Below are positions 10,198-18,705 of a stretch of DNA of 64,000 nt, one piece after another (positions within the stretch are counted from its first letter, which is position 1; every line of letters starts with the position of its first letter). A model generated the notes under the pieces. That model saw only the letters and a list, made by a program, of their open reading frames with translations. It was not told the origin of the DNA and made no database searches. The DNA is from Mycolicibacterium lutetiense. Lineage in GTDB: Bacteria > Actinomycetota > Actinomycetes > Mycobacteriales > Mycobacteriaceae. The stretch covers positions 3,472,001 through 3,536,000 of the forward strand of contig NZ_JAGIOP010000002.1 of the NCBI RefSeq assembly GCF_017876775.1, in the 5' to 3' direction. A program made the translations under genes and the position numbers.

Positions 10198-10679
10198 TCG
10201 CTCTTCCTGATCAGGGTCGCGGAAAGATGGTGCTGCAGTGGTAGTCCGACCGCGCCCATCTGTAGGTCGTAGGTAAGTTGGTCGCCGTCGACCTGGATGG
10301 AACGCGACAGTGCCGCAACATTTTTGGCCGATGACGTCAGCCCGATGGTGGTTGCGACGAGCTCCAGGTCGATACGGCCGTCGACGACGTGCACCGTGCC
10401 TTCCTGGATCTCGGTGATGCCGGTCGGGTGCGCCAGCACCCATTCGACCCGGCCGGGTGCCGGGACCCGCAGGTATCCGGTCTCGGCATGCAGCGGGCGA
10501 CCGTCATCGCGGGCCTTGGTGCGCTGACTGTAGGTCAGGAACGGCTTGCCGACGTGGCCGAAGGTGATCTCCTCGAGGTACTCGAATGTCTCGATCGTCG
10601 GATACTCGCCGGCGCCGGTACCGGACCAGGTGCCGAGCAGCGGGGCCAGCACGGTCAGGTTCGGGTGGAGGTCAGGCAC
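10194..10679 (-). CDS. Nitrobindin-like heme beta-barrel protein (peroxynitrite isomerase family)
   Basis: 161 residues from the GTG at 10679, close to the size of M. tuberculosis Rv2717c. The N-terminal signature [16 protein letters not shown] is diagnostic of this FABP-like 10-stranded barrel. [21 protein letters not shown] and a C-terminal HH ([11 protein letters not shown]), near where the proximal heme His is expected, follow. Family members bind ferric heme and isomerise peroxynitrite to nitrate. The gene is the upstream partner of the serine hydrolase through an ATGA overlap. Confidence 0.88.
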   Translation of the reverse strand: MPDLHPNLTVLAPLLGTWSGTGAGEYPTIETFEYLEEITFGHVGKPFLTYSQRTKARDDGRPLHAETGYLRVPAPGRVEWVLAHPTGITEIQEGTVHVVDGRIDLELVATTIGLTSSAKNVAALSRSIQVDGDQLTYDLQMGAVGLPLQHHLSATLIRKSE

Positions 10680-10735
10680 ACCGACAGGGTACGGCGGTGG
10701 TCCGGCGGCACCCCGTCGCGACGCGTCTGCCCAGG

Positions 10736-11371
10736 TCAGCCCGCTGTGTAGGCCTCGGTGGTGCGATCCGCCGCGGCGCGCGCCTGAGCGGGATCCTCGC
10801 CGGCGGCCAACGCGGCCTGGTACCAGAGTTCGCTCGCCCCGGCCATGAAGGCGCGCCCCTCGGCGCCGGCCGCCCAGGCCGCACCCTCCTCCGGCGTGAT
10901 GCCGTCGCCGCCACTGAGGTATCCGGCAAGACCGAGAAGTCCAGAGTCCCAACCGACTCCGACCGCACCCGGCCCGAACTGCAGCCAGAACTCGTCATCG
11001 TCGTCGGCGTGCATGATGTGGTCCAGCGTGAAGGTGGCGCGATTCTCGCCCGCTGCGGCAATGGTGACCTCGACCCAACTGGTGGCCCCCATGGACTCCC
11101 AGGTGGTCGTGAAAGAGCGCGGCGGTTCGCAGGTCAGTACCTCACCGGAGGCGTTTCCTTCCAGCTGGAAACGGCCGCCCACCTGCAGATCTCCCGTGAT
11201 CGGCAGAAACCAGCGGGGGATCCGGTCCAGGTTGGTGCAGGCGTCCCACAGATCGGCGGCATCGGTGTCGTAGGTCTGGCTGACGCTCACGACACGCGCC
11301 GCTCGGGCCTCGAATGTCGTGCGGCCCACGGTGCGGCGGACTGCGTTGAGTTGGTGTTGGACGTCGATCAC
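10736..11371 (-). CDS. SRPBCC (AHSA1/START-like) protein
   Basis: 211 residues from the GTG at 11371, preceded by AGGAGG at 7-bp spacing. [38 protein letters not shown] is the classic Bet v 1-like start of AHSA1-type SRPBCC proteins. The sequence ends with a long helical segment. The protein should bind a hydrophobic ligand. It is coupled to the upstream ArsR gene by a GTGA overlap; ArsR-SRPBCC pairs are a widespread actinobacterial arrangement. Confidence 0.85.
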   Translation of the reverse strand: MIDVQHQLNAVRRTVGRTTFEARAARVVSVSQTYDTDAADLWDACTNLDRIPRWFLPITGDLQVGGRFQLEGNASGEVLTCEPPRSFTTTWESMGATSWVEVTIAAAGENRATFTLDHIMHADDDDEFWLQFGPGAVGVGWDSGLLGLAGYLSGGDGITPEEGAAWAAGAEGRAFMAGASELWYQAALAAGEDPAQARAAADRTTEAYTAG

Positions 11372-11721
11372 GGGGAATCCTCCTTGTTCGTGGTCCTTCT
11401 TCGCCCGCGTTTGCCGCGGGCGATCTCGGTCGCCAGCGCATCCAGATGCGGTGTCCAGGTGCGTCGGAACCGCTCCAACCACTGGTCGACCTCACGCAAC
11501 GGCGCGGTGTCGACGCGGTACAGCCGACGTGTGCCTTCTGCCCGTACGCTGGCGAAACCGTTGTCCCGCAACACCTTGAGATGCTGCGAGACCGCAGGCT
11601 GGCTGATCTCGAACTCGGCTCGGATCACCTCGGTGATGGCGCCGGAGGTCAACTCGCCCGCCTGGATTAGTTCCAGGATCCGCCTGCGCACCGGATCTCC
11701 GAGGATGTCGAAGGCGTGCAC
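11368..11721 (-). CDS. ArsR/SmtB-type winged-helix repressor
   Basis: 117 residues. FDILGDPVRRRILELIQAGELTSGAITEVI leads into the recognition helix region ISQPAVSQHLKVLRDNGFASVRAEGTRRLYRVD and the wing. The metal-binding Cys residues of metal sensors are absent, as in the non-metal subgroup that partners with SRPBCC proteins. It likely represses its own operon through the AT-rich palindrome just upstream. Confidence 0.9.
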   Translation of the reverse strand: MHAFDILGDPVRRRILELIQAGELTSGAITEVIRAEFEISQPAVSQHLKVLRDNGFASVRAEGTRRLYRVDTAPLREVDQWLERFRRTWTPHLDALATEIARGKRGRRRTTNKEDSP

Positions 11722-11742
11722 GTCACGACTTTAGAAGTTACT

Positions 11743-11754
11743 ACTTATATAAGT
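11743..11754. promoter_or_regulatory. Putative ArsR operator
   Basis: A perfect 12-bp palindrome ACTTATATAAGT lies 22 bp upstream of the ArsR start. An overlapping second inverted element AAGT-TACT-ACTT (11735-11746) extends it. The AT-rich sequence stands out against the GC-rich surroundings and fits an ArsR-family site. Confidence 0.6.
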
Positions 11755-11776
11755 CAAGGATGAATCTTGCGCCGAG

Positions 11777-12412
11777 TTACGACGTCTGCGCGATGACCAT
11801 GCCCTGAGCGGTGGGCTCATCGAGATGAACCTGCCGCGCTCGCTTGGTCATGGAGTACACGGTGAACCCGGTGCCCTCCAGGGCGGTGCACACCGCGGCG
11901 ATGTCGTGGCGCAGGAATGTCAGCGCCACATCGTGGCCGAAGGCGTGGTCGTAGACCGCGGGCTCACCGTCGGTCTGGAACGCCAACAGCACCCACCCGG
12001 GATCGGTCAGGACCCGGCGGTACTCGGTGAACAGTTCCGGCAACGCCTCGGCGGGGGTGTGGATGATCGAGTACCAGGCGCACACCGCATCAACGGTCCC
12101 CGGCGGGTACGGGAGATCGAACATGTCGGCGGTCTGGAACCGCAGATCTGGCCACTGCTGCGAGGCGAGAGCAACCATCGCCGCCGAACCGTCGATTCCT
12201 TCAGTCCGCAATCCGCAGCCGGCAAGCTCAGCTGTGGCCTCACCAGGCCCGCACCCCACATCGAGCGCGGTGCGTCCGCCGGCCCGCACCACCAGGTCGG
12301 CGAAGGACCGCAGAATCGCACGGTCGAAGGGCCGGGATTCGAATTCGCCGGCGAAGGTCCGGGCGTACTCGGGGGCGATCAACTCGTACTGGTCGTATGC
12401 CGGGTTGCCCAC
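11777..12412 (-). CDS. Class I SAM-dependent methyltransferase
   Basis: 211 residues with a GTG start. Motif I is ALDVGCGPGEATAEL, followed by TEGIDGSAAMVALA (SAM ribose). Motifs IV and V appear as VDAVCAWYSIIHTP and VLTDPGWVLLAF. The N terminus YDQYELIAPEYARTF is the capping helix seen in Methyltransf_25 proteins. The substrate is unknown. It reads away from the next gene at 12474, with a short 61-bp divergent spacer. Confidence 0.85.
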   Translation of the reverse strand: MGNPAYDQYELIAPEYARTFAGEFESRPFDRAILRSFADLVVRAGGRTALDVGCGPGEATAELAGCGLRTEGIDGSAAMVALASQQWPDLRFQTADMFDLPYPPGTVDAVCAWYSIIHTPAEALPELFTEYRRVLTDPGWVLLAFQTDGEPAVYDHAFGHDVALTFLRHDIAAVCTALEGTGFTVYSMTKRARQVHLDEPTAQGMVIAQTS

Positions 12413-12473
12413 GTCGTCACCCTAGGGCGCCACGGCAGATGCGCTGCTCAGGCCGCACGGTAGGGTTCCGCAG

Positions 12474-13016
12474 GTGAGCACGTCCGCCAAGCATGCCGCG
12501 CGCCTGCGCGGTGGTCTGGTCGGCGCGTGCTCGGCACTGACCGCGACGGTCGCGCACACCGCGGCCGGCGGAACGGCCCCGACGAGTAGCCCACTGATCG
12601 TGCTGTTGTTGCTCTGCGCGGCGCTCGGCGCCGCAGTGGGCGGTCTGAACCCACAGGCACGTTCGGCCAAGACAGGCCTGCTGATCGCCGCTCTGGTCGC
12701 CGGGCAGCTGCTCGGACACGTGGCGCTGGCGATGTCCGGCGGGCACCATCACGCGGCATCGTTGTTCACCGCGCCGATGGTCGGCCTGCACGCCGCAGCC
12801 GCGGTGGGCCTCGGTCTGATGATCGGCGTGGCCGAGTACCTGTATGTGGTCTGCGCTTCGGTGCTGTGCTGGTTGCGGATCTTCGCCGCCGCCCGGATCC
12901 GCCCCACGGTCCGTGAACTCTGGTGGCCTTCGAATGTGGTGGTGGCGCGGCCGGTTCTGCTGCACGCCGGTCTGGGAATGCGGGCACCCCCAGCGGTGTC
13001 CGGCACGGGCTTCTGA
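12474..13016 (+). CDS. Multi-pass membrane protein of the copper/DyP cluster
   Basis: 180 residues with a GTG start. Four to five hydrophobic segments are visible: about 15-33, 40-58, 67-88 and a long stretch at 98-137 that can hold two. A GGHHHAAS motif lies between the third and fourth segments and could contact a metal. No family is recognised with confidence. Its position 106 bp upstream of the PepSY, PCu(A)C and DyP genes suggests a role in the same periplasmic redox or copper process; this is inference. Confidence 0.7.
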   Translation: MSTSAKHAARLRGGLVGACSALTATVAHTAAGGTAPTSSPLIVLLLLCAALGAAVGGLNPQARSAKTGLLIAALVAGQLLGHVALAMSGGHHHAASLFTAPMVGLHAAAAVGLGLMIGVAEYLYVVCASVLCWLRIFAAARIRPTVRELWWPSNVVVARPVLLHAGLGMRAPPAVSGTGF

Positions 13017-13122
13017 CGCCCGACCCGTCATCTGAGCCCGTCGATCACTGACCGGGCTGTTTCCCGTTGTGCCCCGTGCGCACCTCTGGTTCTTTCACGT
13101 TCTTTTCCGCGAAGGCATTTCC

Positions 13123-14523
13123 ATGACCATCACCCCTGACGATGAACTACGCGAGGAATCCCCTCCACCCGTCAAACCCCATTCCATCCGCCCACTTCTG
13201 GTGCGGCTGCACTTCTATGCCGGCATTTTCGTCGGCCCGTTCATCCTGATCGCGGCCGTCACCGGTCTGCTCTACGCGTTGATCCCACAGATCGATACGT
13301 TCGTCTTCCGGCACGAGCTGACGGTCGAGCACGTCGGGACCGAGCGGTTGCCGCTGGCCGATCAGCTGGCCGCGGCGCGCCAGGCCCATCCGGAGGGCAC
13401 GGTGGAGAGCATCCGCCCGCCCGCCGCGCCTGACGAGACCACTCAGATCAGCCTGCTCGTGGGCCCGGAATTCAAGGACGTTCCGCCGGACTACTCGCGC
13501 ACCGTGTTCGTCGACCCCTACTCCGGGGAGGTCCGTGGGGCGCTGACCACCTACGGGCAGTGGATGCCGGTGCGGGCCTGGTTCGACGAACTGCACCGCA
13601 ACCTGCATCTCGGGGCGTTCGGCCGCAACTACAGCGAGCTGGCAGCCAGCTGGATGTGGGTGATCGCACTGGCCGGGCTGGTCCTGTGGATCATGCGTCG
13701 CCGGGAGAACCGCACGGCGCGGGACCTGGTCCTGCCGGACCGTACGGCTTCGGGGCGTCGACGCACGCTGTCCTGGCACGGAGCGGTGGGGGTGTGGATA
13801 GTTGCGGTCCTGCTCGCGCTGTCGGTGTCGGGCATCACCTGGTCGCGTTACGGCGGTGAGACGGTCAACGGGATCCAGGCGAAGTTGAACACCACGGCGC
13901 CTGCCGTCGACACCTCGCTGTCGGGTGCGCCGGCCGCTACCGCCGCACATCACGGCCACCACGGCGGCCCGTCCGAGTTGCGCGGCGCCGACACCGTGCT
14001 GCGGACCGCCGAGCAGGCCGGGCTGCGCGGCCCGATGTGGATGTATCCGCCGACGGAGGCCGGTGAGGCCTGGAAAGTCGCTGAGCGCAAACGTGATTGG
14101 CCAACCCGTGCCGACACGATCGCCGTCGACGCAGATTCCGGAGCCGTGACCGATCGGGTCAACTTCTCGCAATGGCCGCTGCTGGCCAAGCTCACGGACT
14201 GGACGATCGACGCCCATATGGGCCTGTTGTTCGGCATCGTCAACCAGGTCGTGCTGGCGCTCACCATGGTCGGGTTGATCAGCGTCATCGTCAACGGCTA
14301 CCGGATGTGGTGGCAGCGCAGGCCTACGCGGGGTTCGGCGTGGGCGGTGGGACGCCCGCCGCTCCGAGGGGTCCTTCGCGGGCTGCCGCTCTGGGGCAGC
14401 GTGGCCGTGGTGGTCGTCGCGGTTGCCGTCGGGTGGTCCCTGCCGTTGTTCGGGTTGAGCCTGCTGGCCTTCCTGCTGGTCGATATCGCTGTGGCGTGGT
14501 GGAAGGAAAGATCAAATGTCTAA
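13123..14523 (+). CDS. PepSY-associated transmembrane protein
   Basis: 466 residues from the ATG at 13123, after GAAGGC. It has TM segments at about 33-53, 173-191, 221-240, 375-400 and 425-455. The first large loop carries PepSY features (VFVDPYSGEVRGALTTYGQWMPVRAWFDELHRNLHLG), the pattern of the PepSY_TM family. A second loop holds an HHGHHGG cluster (276-282) that may bind metal. Relatives occur beside iron or copper transport and reduction genes. Its stop overlaps the PCu(A)C gene by 8 bp. Confidence 0.85.
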   Translation: MTITPDDELREESPPPVKPHSIRPLLVRLHFYAGIFVGPFILIAAVTGLLYALIPQIDTFVFRHELTVEHVGTERLPLADQLAAARQAHPEGTVESIRPPAAPDETTQISLLVGPEFKDVPPDYSRTVFVDPYSGEVRGALTTYGQWMPVRAWFDELHRNLHLGAFGRNYSELAASWMWVIALAGLVLWIMRRRENRTARDLVLPDRTASGRRRTLSWHGAVGVWIVAVLLALSVSGITWSRYGGETVNGIQAKLNTTAPAVDTSLSGAPAATAAHHGHHGGPSELRGADTVLRTAEQAGLRGPMWMYPPTEAGEAWKVAERKRDWPTRADTIAVDADSGAVTDRVNFSQWPLLAKLTDWTIDAHMGLLFGIVNQVVLALTMVGLISVIVNGYRMWWQRRPTRGSAWAVGRPPLRGVLRGLPLWGSVAVVVVAVAVGWSLPLFGLSLLAFLLVDIAVAWWKERSNV

Positions 14524-15022
14524 GTTTGCAGCTGTTTTGACGGCGACCGCGTTGGCCTTGGCGGTCGGGTTGGCCGCCTGTACCGAGAGCCATCAAGAGG
14601 AGAAGATGGCCGATACGGTTCAGGTCAGCGAGCAATGGGCCAGCGCCGCAGACGGCGGCATGACCGCGGTCTTCGGCACGCTCACGAACACCGGACACCA
14701 CGATGTGCGCATCGTCTCGGCGACCTCGCCGGCGGCCGGCATGGTGGAACTGCACGAGGTCGTCGGCGACGGCAGCGGGTCGAAAACCATGCAGCCCAAA
14801 GAGGGTGGGCTCGCCATTGCGGGTGGGGCCACGCACGAACTGGCCCCCGGCGGTGATCACCTGATGCTGATGGACCTCAAGGCTCCACTTCAACCCGGCG
14901 CCGACGTTCCGGTCTCGCTGGTGTTCGAGGACGGGTCCTCGCTCCCGGTCACTGCCCAGGTGCGTGATTTCGCCGGTGGAAACGAAAACTATCAGCCGTC
15001 GTCCCCACATGGACATGGCTGA
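14516..15022 (+). CDS. PCu(A)C periplasmic copper-chaperone lipoprotein
   Basis: 168 residues. The lipobox LAAC places the lipidated Cys at 22. The Cu(I) ligands His80, Met92, His115 and Met117 (VELHEVV, KTMQP, GDHLMLM) match the family motif of H-X10-11-M-X21-22-H-X-M. A His-rich C terminus (PHGHG) may add a second site. The role is capture and delivery of Cu(I) outside the membrane. It is joined by 8-bp overlaps to both the PepSY gene upstream and the DyP gene downstream, so the three form one translational unit. Confidence 0.92.
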   Translation: MSKFAAVLTATALALAVGLAACTESHQEEKMADTVQVSEQWASAADGGMTAVFGTLTNTGHHDVRIVSATSPAAGMVELHEVVGDGSGSKTMQPKEGGLAIAGGATHELAPGGDHLMLMDLKAPLQPGADVPVSLVFEDGSSLPVTAQVRDFAGGNENYQPSSPHGHG

Positions 15023-16223
15023 GCAGTCCCGGCTGTCGGTCAACCGGCGACGCCTCCTCACCGGAGGCGCCGCCGCCCTGGCCGCCGGCGCTGTGCTGAA
15101 CCAATCCGTTGCGGCCCATTCCGCCACCGTGCAAAAGGGTTTCGGTGTCGACGTGGAACCGTTCTACGGACCGCACCAGGGCGGGATCGCCACCGCGCCG
15201 CAGTCGCACGGGCTGTTCGTGGCTTTCGACGTGAAGCCCGACACGCGGCGTACCGAGCGGGAAACCGTCGCCGCGATCCTGCGGCTGTGGACGGCCGACG
15301 CGGCCCGCCTGACCCGTGGCGCGCCCGCGTTGGCCGACACCGAGCCCGAACTCGCCACCCGCCCAGCCAGGTTGACCATCACGGTCGGTCTGGGAACCGG
15401 CCTGTTCGACCGGATCGGCCCGCCGGGTTCCCGGCCGCCCTCGGCCCGTGAGCTGCCGGTGTTCGACGTGGACCGGCTCGAAGACAGGTGGTCCGGAGGT
15501 GATCTGTTGCTGCAGATCTGTGCCGACGATCCGGTGACGGTGGCTCATGCGAACCGGGTGCTGACCAAGAATGTCCGGTCGATGGCGACGCCACGCTGGC
15601 GGCAGTCCGGGTTCCGCAATGCCCGCGGCGCAGACGCGAGCGGCACCACCATGCGCAACCTGATGGGGCAGGTCGACGGCACCGCGAACCTCACCGCCGC
15701 CGACTTCGATGATCTGGTCTGGATGTCCGGTCCGGTGCATCCGGGACTGGTAGGCGGCACGTTGCTGGTCGTCCGGCGCATCGAGATGCAACTGGACACC
15801 TGGGATGAGCTGGATCGCCAGAGCAAGGAGCACACCGTCGGCCGCACCCTGGATTCCGGTGCTCCGCTGACCGGTGCACAAGAGACGGACGAACCGGATT
15901 TCACGTTGACACAGAACGGGATTCCGGTCATACCGCAGAATTCCCATGTTGCTCTGGCACACCATCACGGCACGCGGGAGCGGTTCCTGCGCCGGCCGTA
16001 CAACTACGACGATCCGCCGGCACCCGGCCAGACGTCGAACAGCGGGTTGATCTTCGCGACGTTCCAGCGCGATGTCGACGAGCAGTTCCTCCCGGTGCAG
16101 CGCCGCCTCGCCCAGTTCGACGCGCTCAACCAGTGGACCACCGCGATCGGGTCGTCGGTGTTCATCGTGCCGCCCGGGGTGCGGACACCGGGCGATTGCC
16201 TGGGGCAGGAGTTGGTCGGCTGA
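15015..16223 (+). CDS. Tat-exported DyP-type heme peroxidase (DtpA/EfeB-like)
   Basis: 402 residues from the ATG at 15015, which gives an 8-bp overlap with the PCu(A)C gene. A twin-arginine signal SVNRRRLLTGG is followed by a hydrophobic Ala-rich segment. Peroxidase features are GQVDG (218-222, catalytic Asp221), the proximal heme His (about 311, SHVALAHH) and a distal Arg in RFLRRPYNY. In Streptomyces the equivalent DtpA works with a PCu(A)C-type chaperone to oxidise Cu(I) during maturation of a copper enzyme. The gene order here supports a similar role; EfeB-like iron or heme functions are the alternative. Confidence 0.9.
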   Translation: MAEQSRLSVNRRRLLTGGAAALAAGAVLNQSVAAHSATVQKGFGVDVEPFYGPHQGGIATAPQSHGLFVAFDVKPDTRRTERETVAAILRLWTADAARLTRGAPALADTEPELATRPARLTITVGLGTGLFDRIGPPGSRPPSARELPVFDVDRLEDRWSGGDLLLQICADDPVTVAHANRVLTKNVRSMATPRWRQSGFRNARGADASGTTMRNLMGQVDGTANLTAADFDDLVWMSGPVHPGLVGGTLLVVRRIEMQLDTWDELDRQSKEHTVGRTLDSGAPLTGAQETDEPDFTLTQNGIPVIPQNSHVALAHHHGTRERFLRRPYNYDDPPAPGQTSNSGLIFATFQRDVDEQFLPVQRRLAQFDALNQWTTAIGSSVFIVPPGVRTPGDCLGQELVG

Positions 16224-16312
16224 CCGCTGGTCACCAGGGTGCGGGAAATGGACCGATTCTGAGCTGACGGTTGCTGTGCACACCGCACACGATGCTGATC
16301 TACTCTCGCGGT

Positions 16313-16981
16313 ATGACCGATCACGACAAAGCCGCAGCCCGGCGCGAAATTGCCGACGCTCTGCTCAACGCCCTGAACCGGCGCCACGAGGTCCTCGACG
16401 TGATCGTGGACGCCGACGATCGGGCGGCCGCCGTCGAGGCGGTTGCCCAGCTCCTCGGCACCTCCCACGTGGCGTCGGAAGCCGTGGTGGGGCTGTCGTT
16501 CGCGCAGATCACCAAGGATTCGCGAAAGGCGATCGCCGCCGAACTCGACGACCTGAACAGCCAGCTCAGCTTCACGGTGTCCGAGCGTCCCGCCGCCTCG
16601 GGTGAATCGCTGGAGTTGCGGGCGTTCGCCGCCGATACCGACCGCGACATCTTCGTCGCCCGGACCACCGATGTGGGGGCCTCAGGCGATGGGTCGGGCG
16701 CTCCGGCGGCCGACGTCGACGACGAGATCCGCGCGGCCCTGGGCAGGGTGGACGCCGAAGAGGCCGTCTGGTTCGTGGCGTTGGAGGGCGATCAGAAGGT
16801 CGGCATGGTGTTCGGTGAGCTGACCCACGGCGAGGTCAACGTCCGAATCTGGATCCACCCGGGCTTCCGCAAGCACGGCTATGGAACCGCCGCCCTGCGC
16901 AAGTGCCGCTCGGAGATGGCAACGTACTTCCCCGCCGTCCCGATGGTGGTGCGGGCACCCGGGGCCGAACCTCCGGCCTGA
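16313..16981 (+). CDS. GNAT acetyltransferase with GyrA-like N-terminal helical domain
   Basis: 222 residues from the ATG at 16313. Residues about 5-80 (LLNALNRRHEVLDVIVDADDR..., LLGTSHVASEAVVGLSFAQIT, RKAIAAELDDLNSQL) resemble the GyrA/ParC coiled-coil region (the pattern of RL.AL..IDEVI..IR, ...Q..AIL...L..LT, ...EEL.EL). The C-terminal half is GNAT-like: VWFVALEGDQKVGMVFGEL, NVRIWIHPGFRKHGYGTAALRK, with the acetyl-CoA loop RKHGYG. The substrate is unknown, and the GyrA resemblance was judged by eye. Confidence 0.7.
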   Translation: MTDHDKAAARREIADALLNALNRRHEVLDVIVDADDRAAAVEAVAQLLGTSHVASEAVVGLSFAQITKDSRKAIAAELDDLNSQLSFTVSERPAASGESLELRAFAADTDRDIFVARTTDVGASGDGSGAPAADVDDEIRAALGRVDAEEAVWFVALEGDQKVGMVFGELTHGEVNVRIWIHPGFRKHGYGTAALRKCRSEMATYFPAVPMVVRAPGAEPPA

Positions 16982-16983
16982 TC

Positions 16984-17577
16984 TCAGCCAGAAGTCGGGT
17001 GGAGCAGGCTCGCGACGATGGTGCGCGCCAAGATTTCGGCGCGTTGTCGCGGGTAGCTCCGTCCTTCGGAGAGCATCGGATAGACCACACCGCCGAGCAG
17101 GGCGTCGGCGGCGGCCGACGCCAGGTCGGGCTCGATGTGCTCGGCCAGCAGTCGGGTGCGCACCGAGTCCAGTAGTGGCCGGCTGAAACCGGCCCGCAGC
17201 CGCGCTGCGGTGTCTTCGTGCTCCAGTGAGGCGGCGGTCAGGATGCGCAGCATCGCGTAGCCGCGCTCGGTGGTCAGCGCGGCGGCCAGAGTGCGGGCCC
17301 AGGAGACCAGGTCCGCGGTGACGTCGTCGGTGTGCGGCATGGTGGACAGGATCTTGTCGGCGTCTTCCAGGAGCACGTCGGCGACCAGCGCGGGCCGGCT
17401 CGGCCACCAGCGGTAGATGGTCTGTTTGCCGACCCCGGCTCGGGCGGCGACAGCCTCGATACTCAGCCCGTCAAAACCCCGGTCCAGCAGCAGTGCACGC
17501 GTGGCCTCGATGATGGCGACCCGTGACTTCTCACTGCGCCGCCGCGGGGGAGCAGCTTCATCGGTGCTGGGGGCCAT
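16984..17577 (-). CDS. TetR/AcrR-family repressor
   Basis: 197 residues from the ATG at 17577, which has GAGGAC 6 bp upstream (an in-frame GTG at 17583 lacks spacing). The DNA-binding domain is [44 protein letters not shown]. The C-terminal part is the helical TetR_C ligand and dimer domain. It is divergent from the SDR gene and is the obvious candidate for the palindrome at 17647-17665, so it probably controls the 17698-22603 operon. The ligand is likely an acyl-CoA or its precursor (inference). Confidence 0.88.
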   Translation of the reverse strand: MAPSTDEAAPPRRRSEKSRVAIIEATRALLLDRGFDGLSIEAVAARAGVGKQTIYRWWPSRPALVADVLLEDADKILSTMPHTDDVTADLVSWARTLAAALTTERGYAMLRILTAASLEHEDTAARLRAGFSRPLLDSVRTRLLAEHIEPDLASAAADALLGGVVYPMLSEGRSYPRQRAEILARTIVASLLHPTSG

Positions 17578-17646
17578 CGGCACGTCCTCGTCGCTCCATC
17601 GCAGGGATCTTTACACAGAAAGCTACCGCCCGTAGTCTCCCACAAG

Positions 17647-17665
17647 ACGAGACGTAGCGTCTCGT
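17647..17665. promoter_or_regulatory. TetR operator candidate
   Basis: Perfect 8-bp arms ACGAGACG and CGTCTCGT are separated by TAG. The site lies in the divergent region between the TetR gene (start 17577) and the SDR gene (start 17698), 32 bp before the SDR start. Confidence 0.65.
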
Positions 17666-17697
17666 AATTTGGTGATGAACGACGGACGCAAGGGCGC

Positions 17698-18705
17698 ATG
17701 GCAACAAAGAAATTGGTCATCGGGGCCAGCGGATTCCTCGGTTCGCATGTCACGAGGCGACTCGTCGAGCGTGGCGAGGATGTTCGGGTGCTCATCCGCC
17801 GCACCAGCTCCACCCGCGGGATCGACGACCTCGACGTGGAGCGGGTCTACGGCGACATCTTCGATCCCGAATCGGTACGCGCCGCAATGGACGACTGCGA
17901 CGTGGTGTACTACTGCGTCGTCGACGCCAGGGCCTGGCTACACGATCCGGCCCCGCTGTGGCGAACCAATATCGAAGGGCTGCAAGAGGTCCTGGATGTC
18001 GCCGTCGAGGCGGGACTGGAAAAGTTCGTCTTCACCAGCTCGATCGCAACCATCGGCATCGCCGAATCCGGGCTTGCCACAGAAGATCTGGCACACAATT
18101 GGCTCGACGTGGGTGGCGAATACGTACACACCAGGATGCTCGCCGAGCAGATGGTGCTGCGCTACGCCCGTGAGCACGGCCTGCCCGCGGTAGCGATGTG
18201 TGTGGCGAATACGTACGGCCCGGGAGACTGGCTGCCGACGCCCCACGGTGGTCTGGTCTCCGCAGCGGTGCGGGGCAAGATGCCGTTCTACGTCAAAGGT
18301 GCAGCGGCCGAGACTGTCGGTATCACCGACGCCGCCGAGGCGCTGGTCCTGGCGGGTGAGCGGGGCCGGGTCGGTGAGCGTTACATCGTGTCCGAGCGTT
18401 TCATGACGGCTCAGGAGATCTACCAAACCGCCTGTACAGCTGTTGATATCGCACCTCCACGGCGTGGTATCCCGATTCGCCTGCTGGCGGCCGCGGGCGC
18501 GGTGATTGATCCGCTGGCCCGGCTGCGCAAGAAGGAGAACCAGCTCAGCCCGCTGACCGTACGGCTGATGCATGTGATGTCGCCGATGGATCACGGCAAG
18601 GCGGTCCGCGAACTCGGATGGCAGCCGAAGCCGACGACGGAGGCCATCGCCGAGGGCGCCCGCTTCTTCGCGGCCGGACGTTCCAAGTCAAGTAGGCGCT
18701 CATGA
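17698..18705 (+). CDS. Extended SDR (NAD-dependent epimerase/dehydratase family)
   Basis: 335 residues. The NAD(P) motif is LVIGASGFLGSH (7-18). The extended-SDR strand DVVYYCVVDAR, the TNIEGLQEVLDVA helix and VFTSSIATIG (catalytic Ser region) follow. The catalytic YxxxK is altered: Tyr142 is followed by Arg146 (EYVHTRMLAEQ). The protein probably oxidises or reduces a 3-hydroxy/keto group, as in steroid-type 3-beta-HSD relatives. It is the first gene of the acyl-CoA module and is joined to the next gene by ATGA. Confidence 0.85.
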   Translation: MATKKLVIGASGFLGSHVTRRLVERGEDVRVLIRRTSSTRGIDDLDVERVYGDIFDPESVRAAMDDCDVVYYCVVDARAWLHDPAPLWRTNIEGLQEVLDVAVEAGLEKFVFTSSIATIGIAESGLATEDLAHNWLDVGGEYVHTRMLAEQMVLRYAREHGLPAVAMCVANTYGPGDWLPTPHGGLVSAAVRGKMPFYVKGAAAETVGITDAAEALVLAGERGRVGERYIVSERFMTAQEIYQTACTAVDIAPPRRGIPIRLLAAAGAVIDPLARLRKKENQLSPLTVRLMHVMSPMDHGKAVRELGWQPKPTTEAIAEGARFFAAGRSKSSRRS

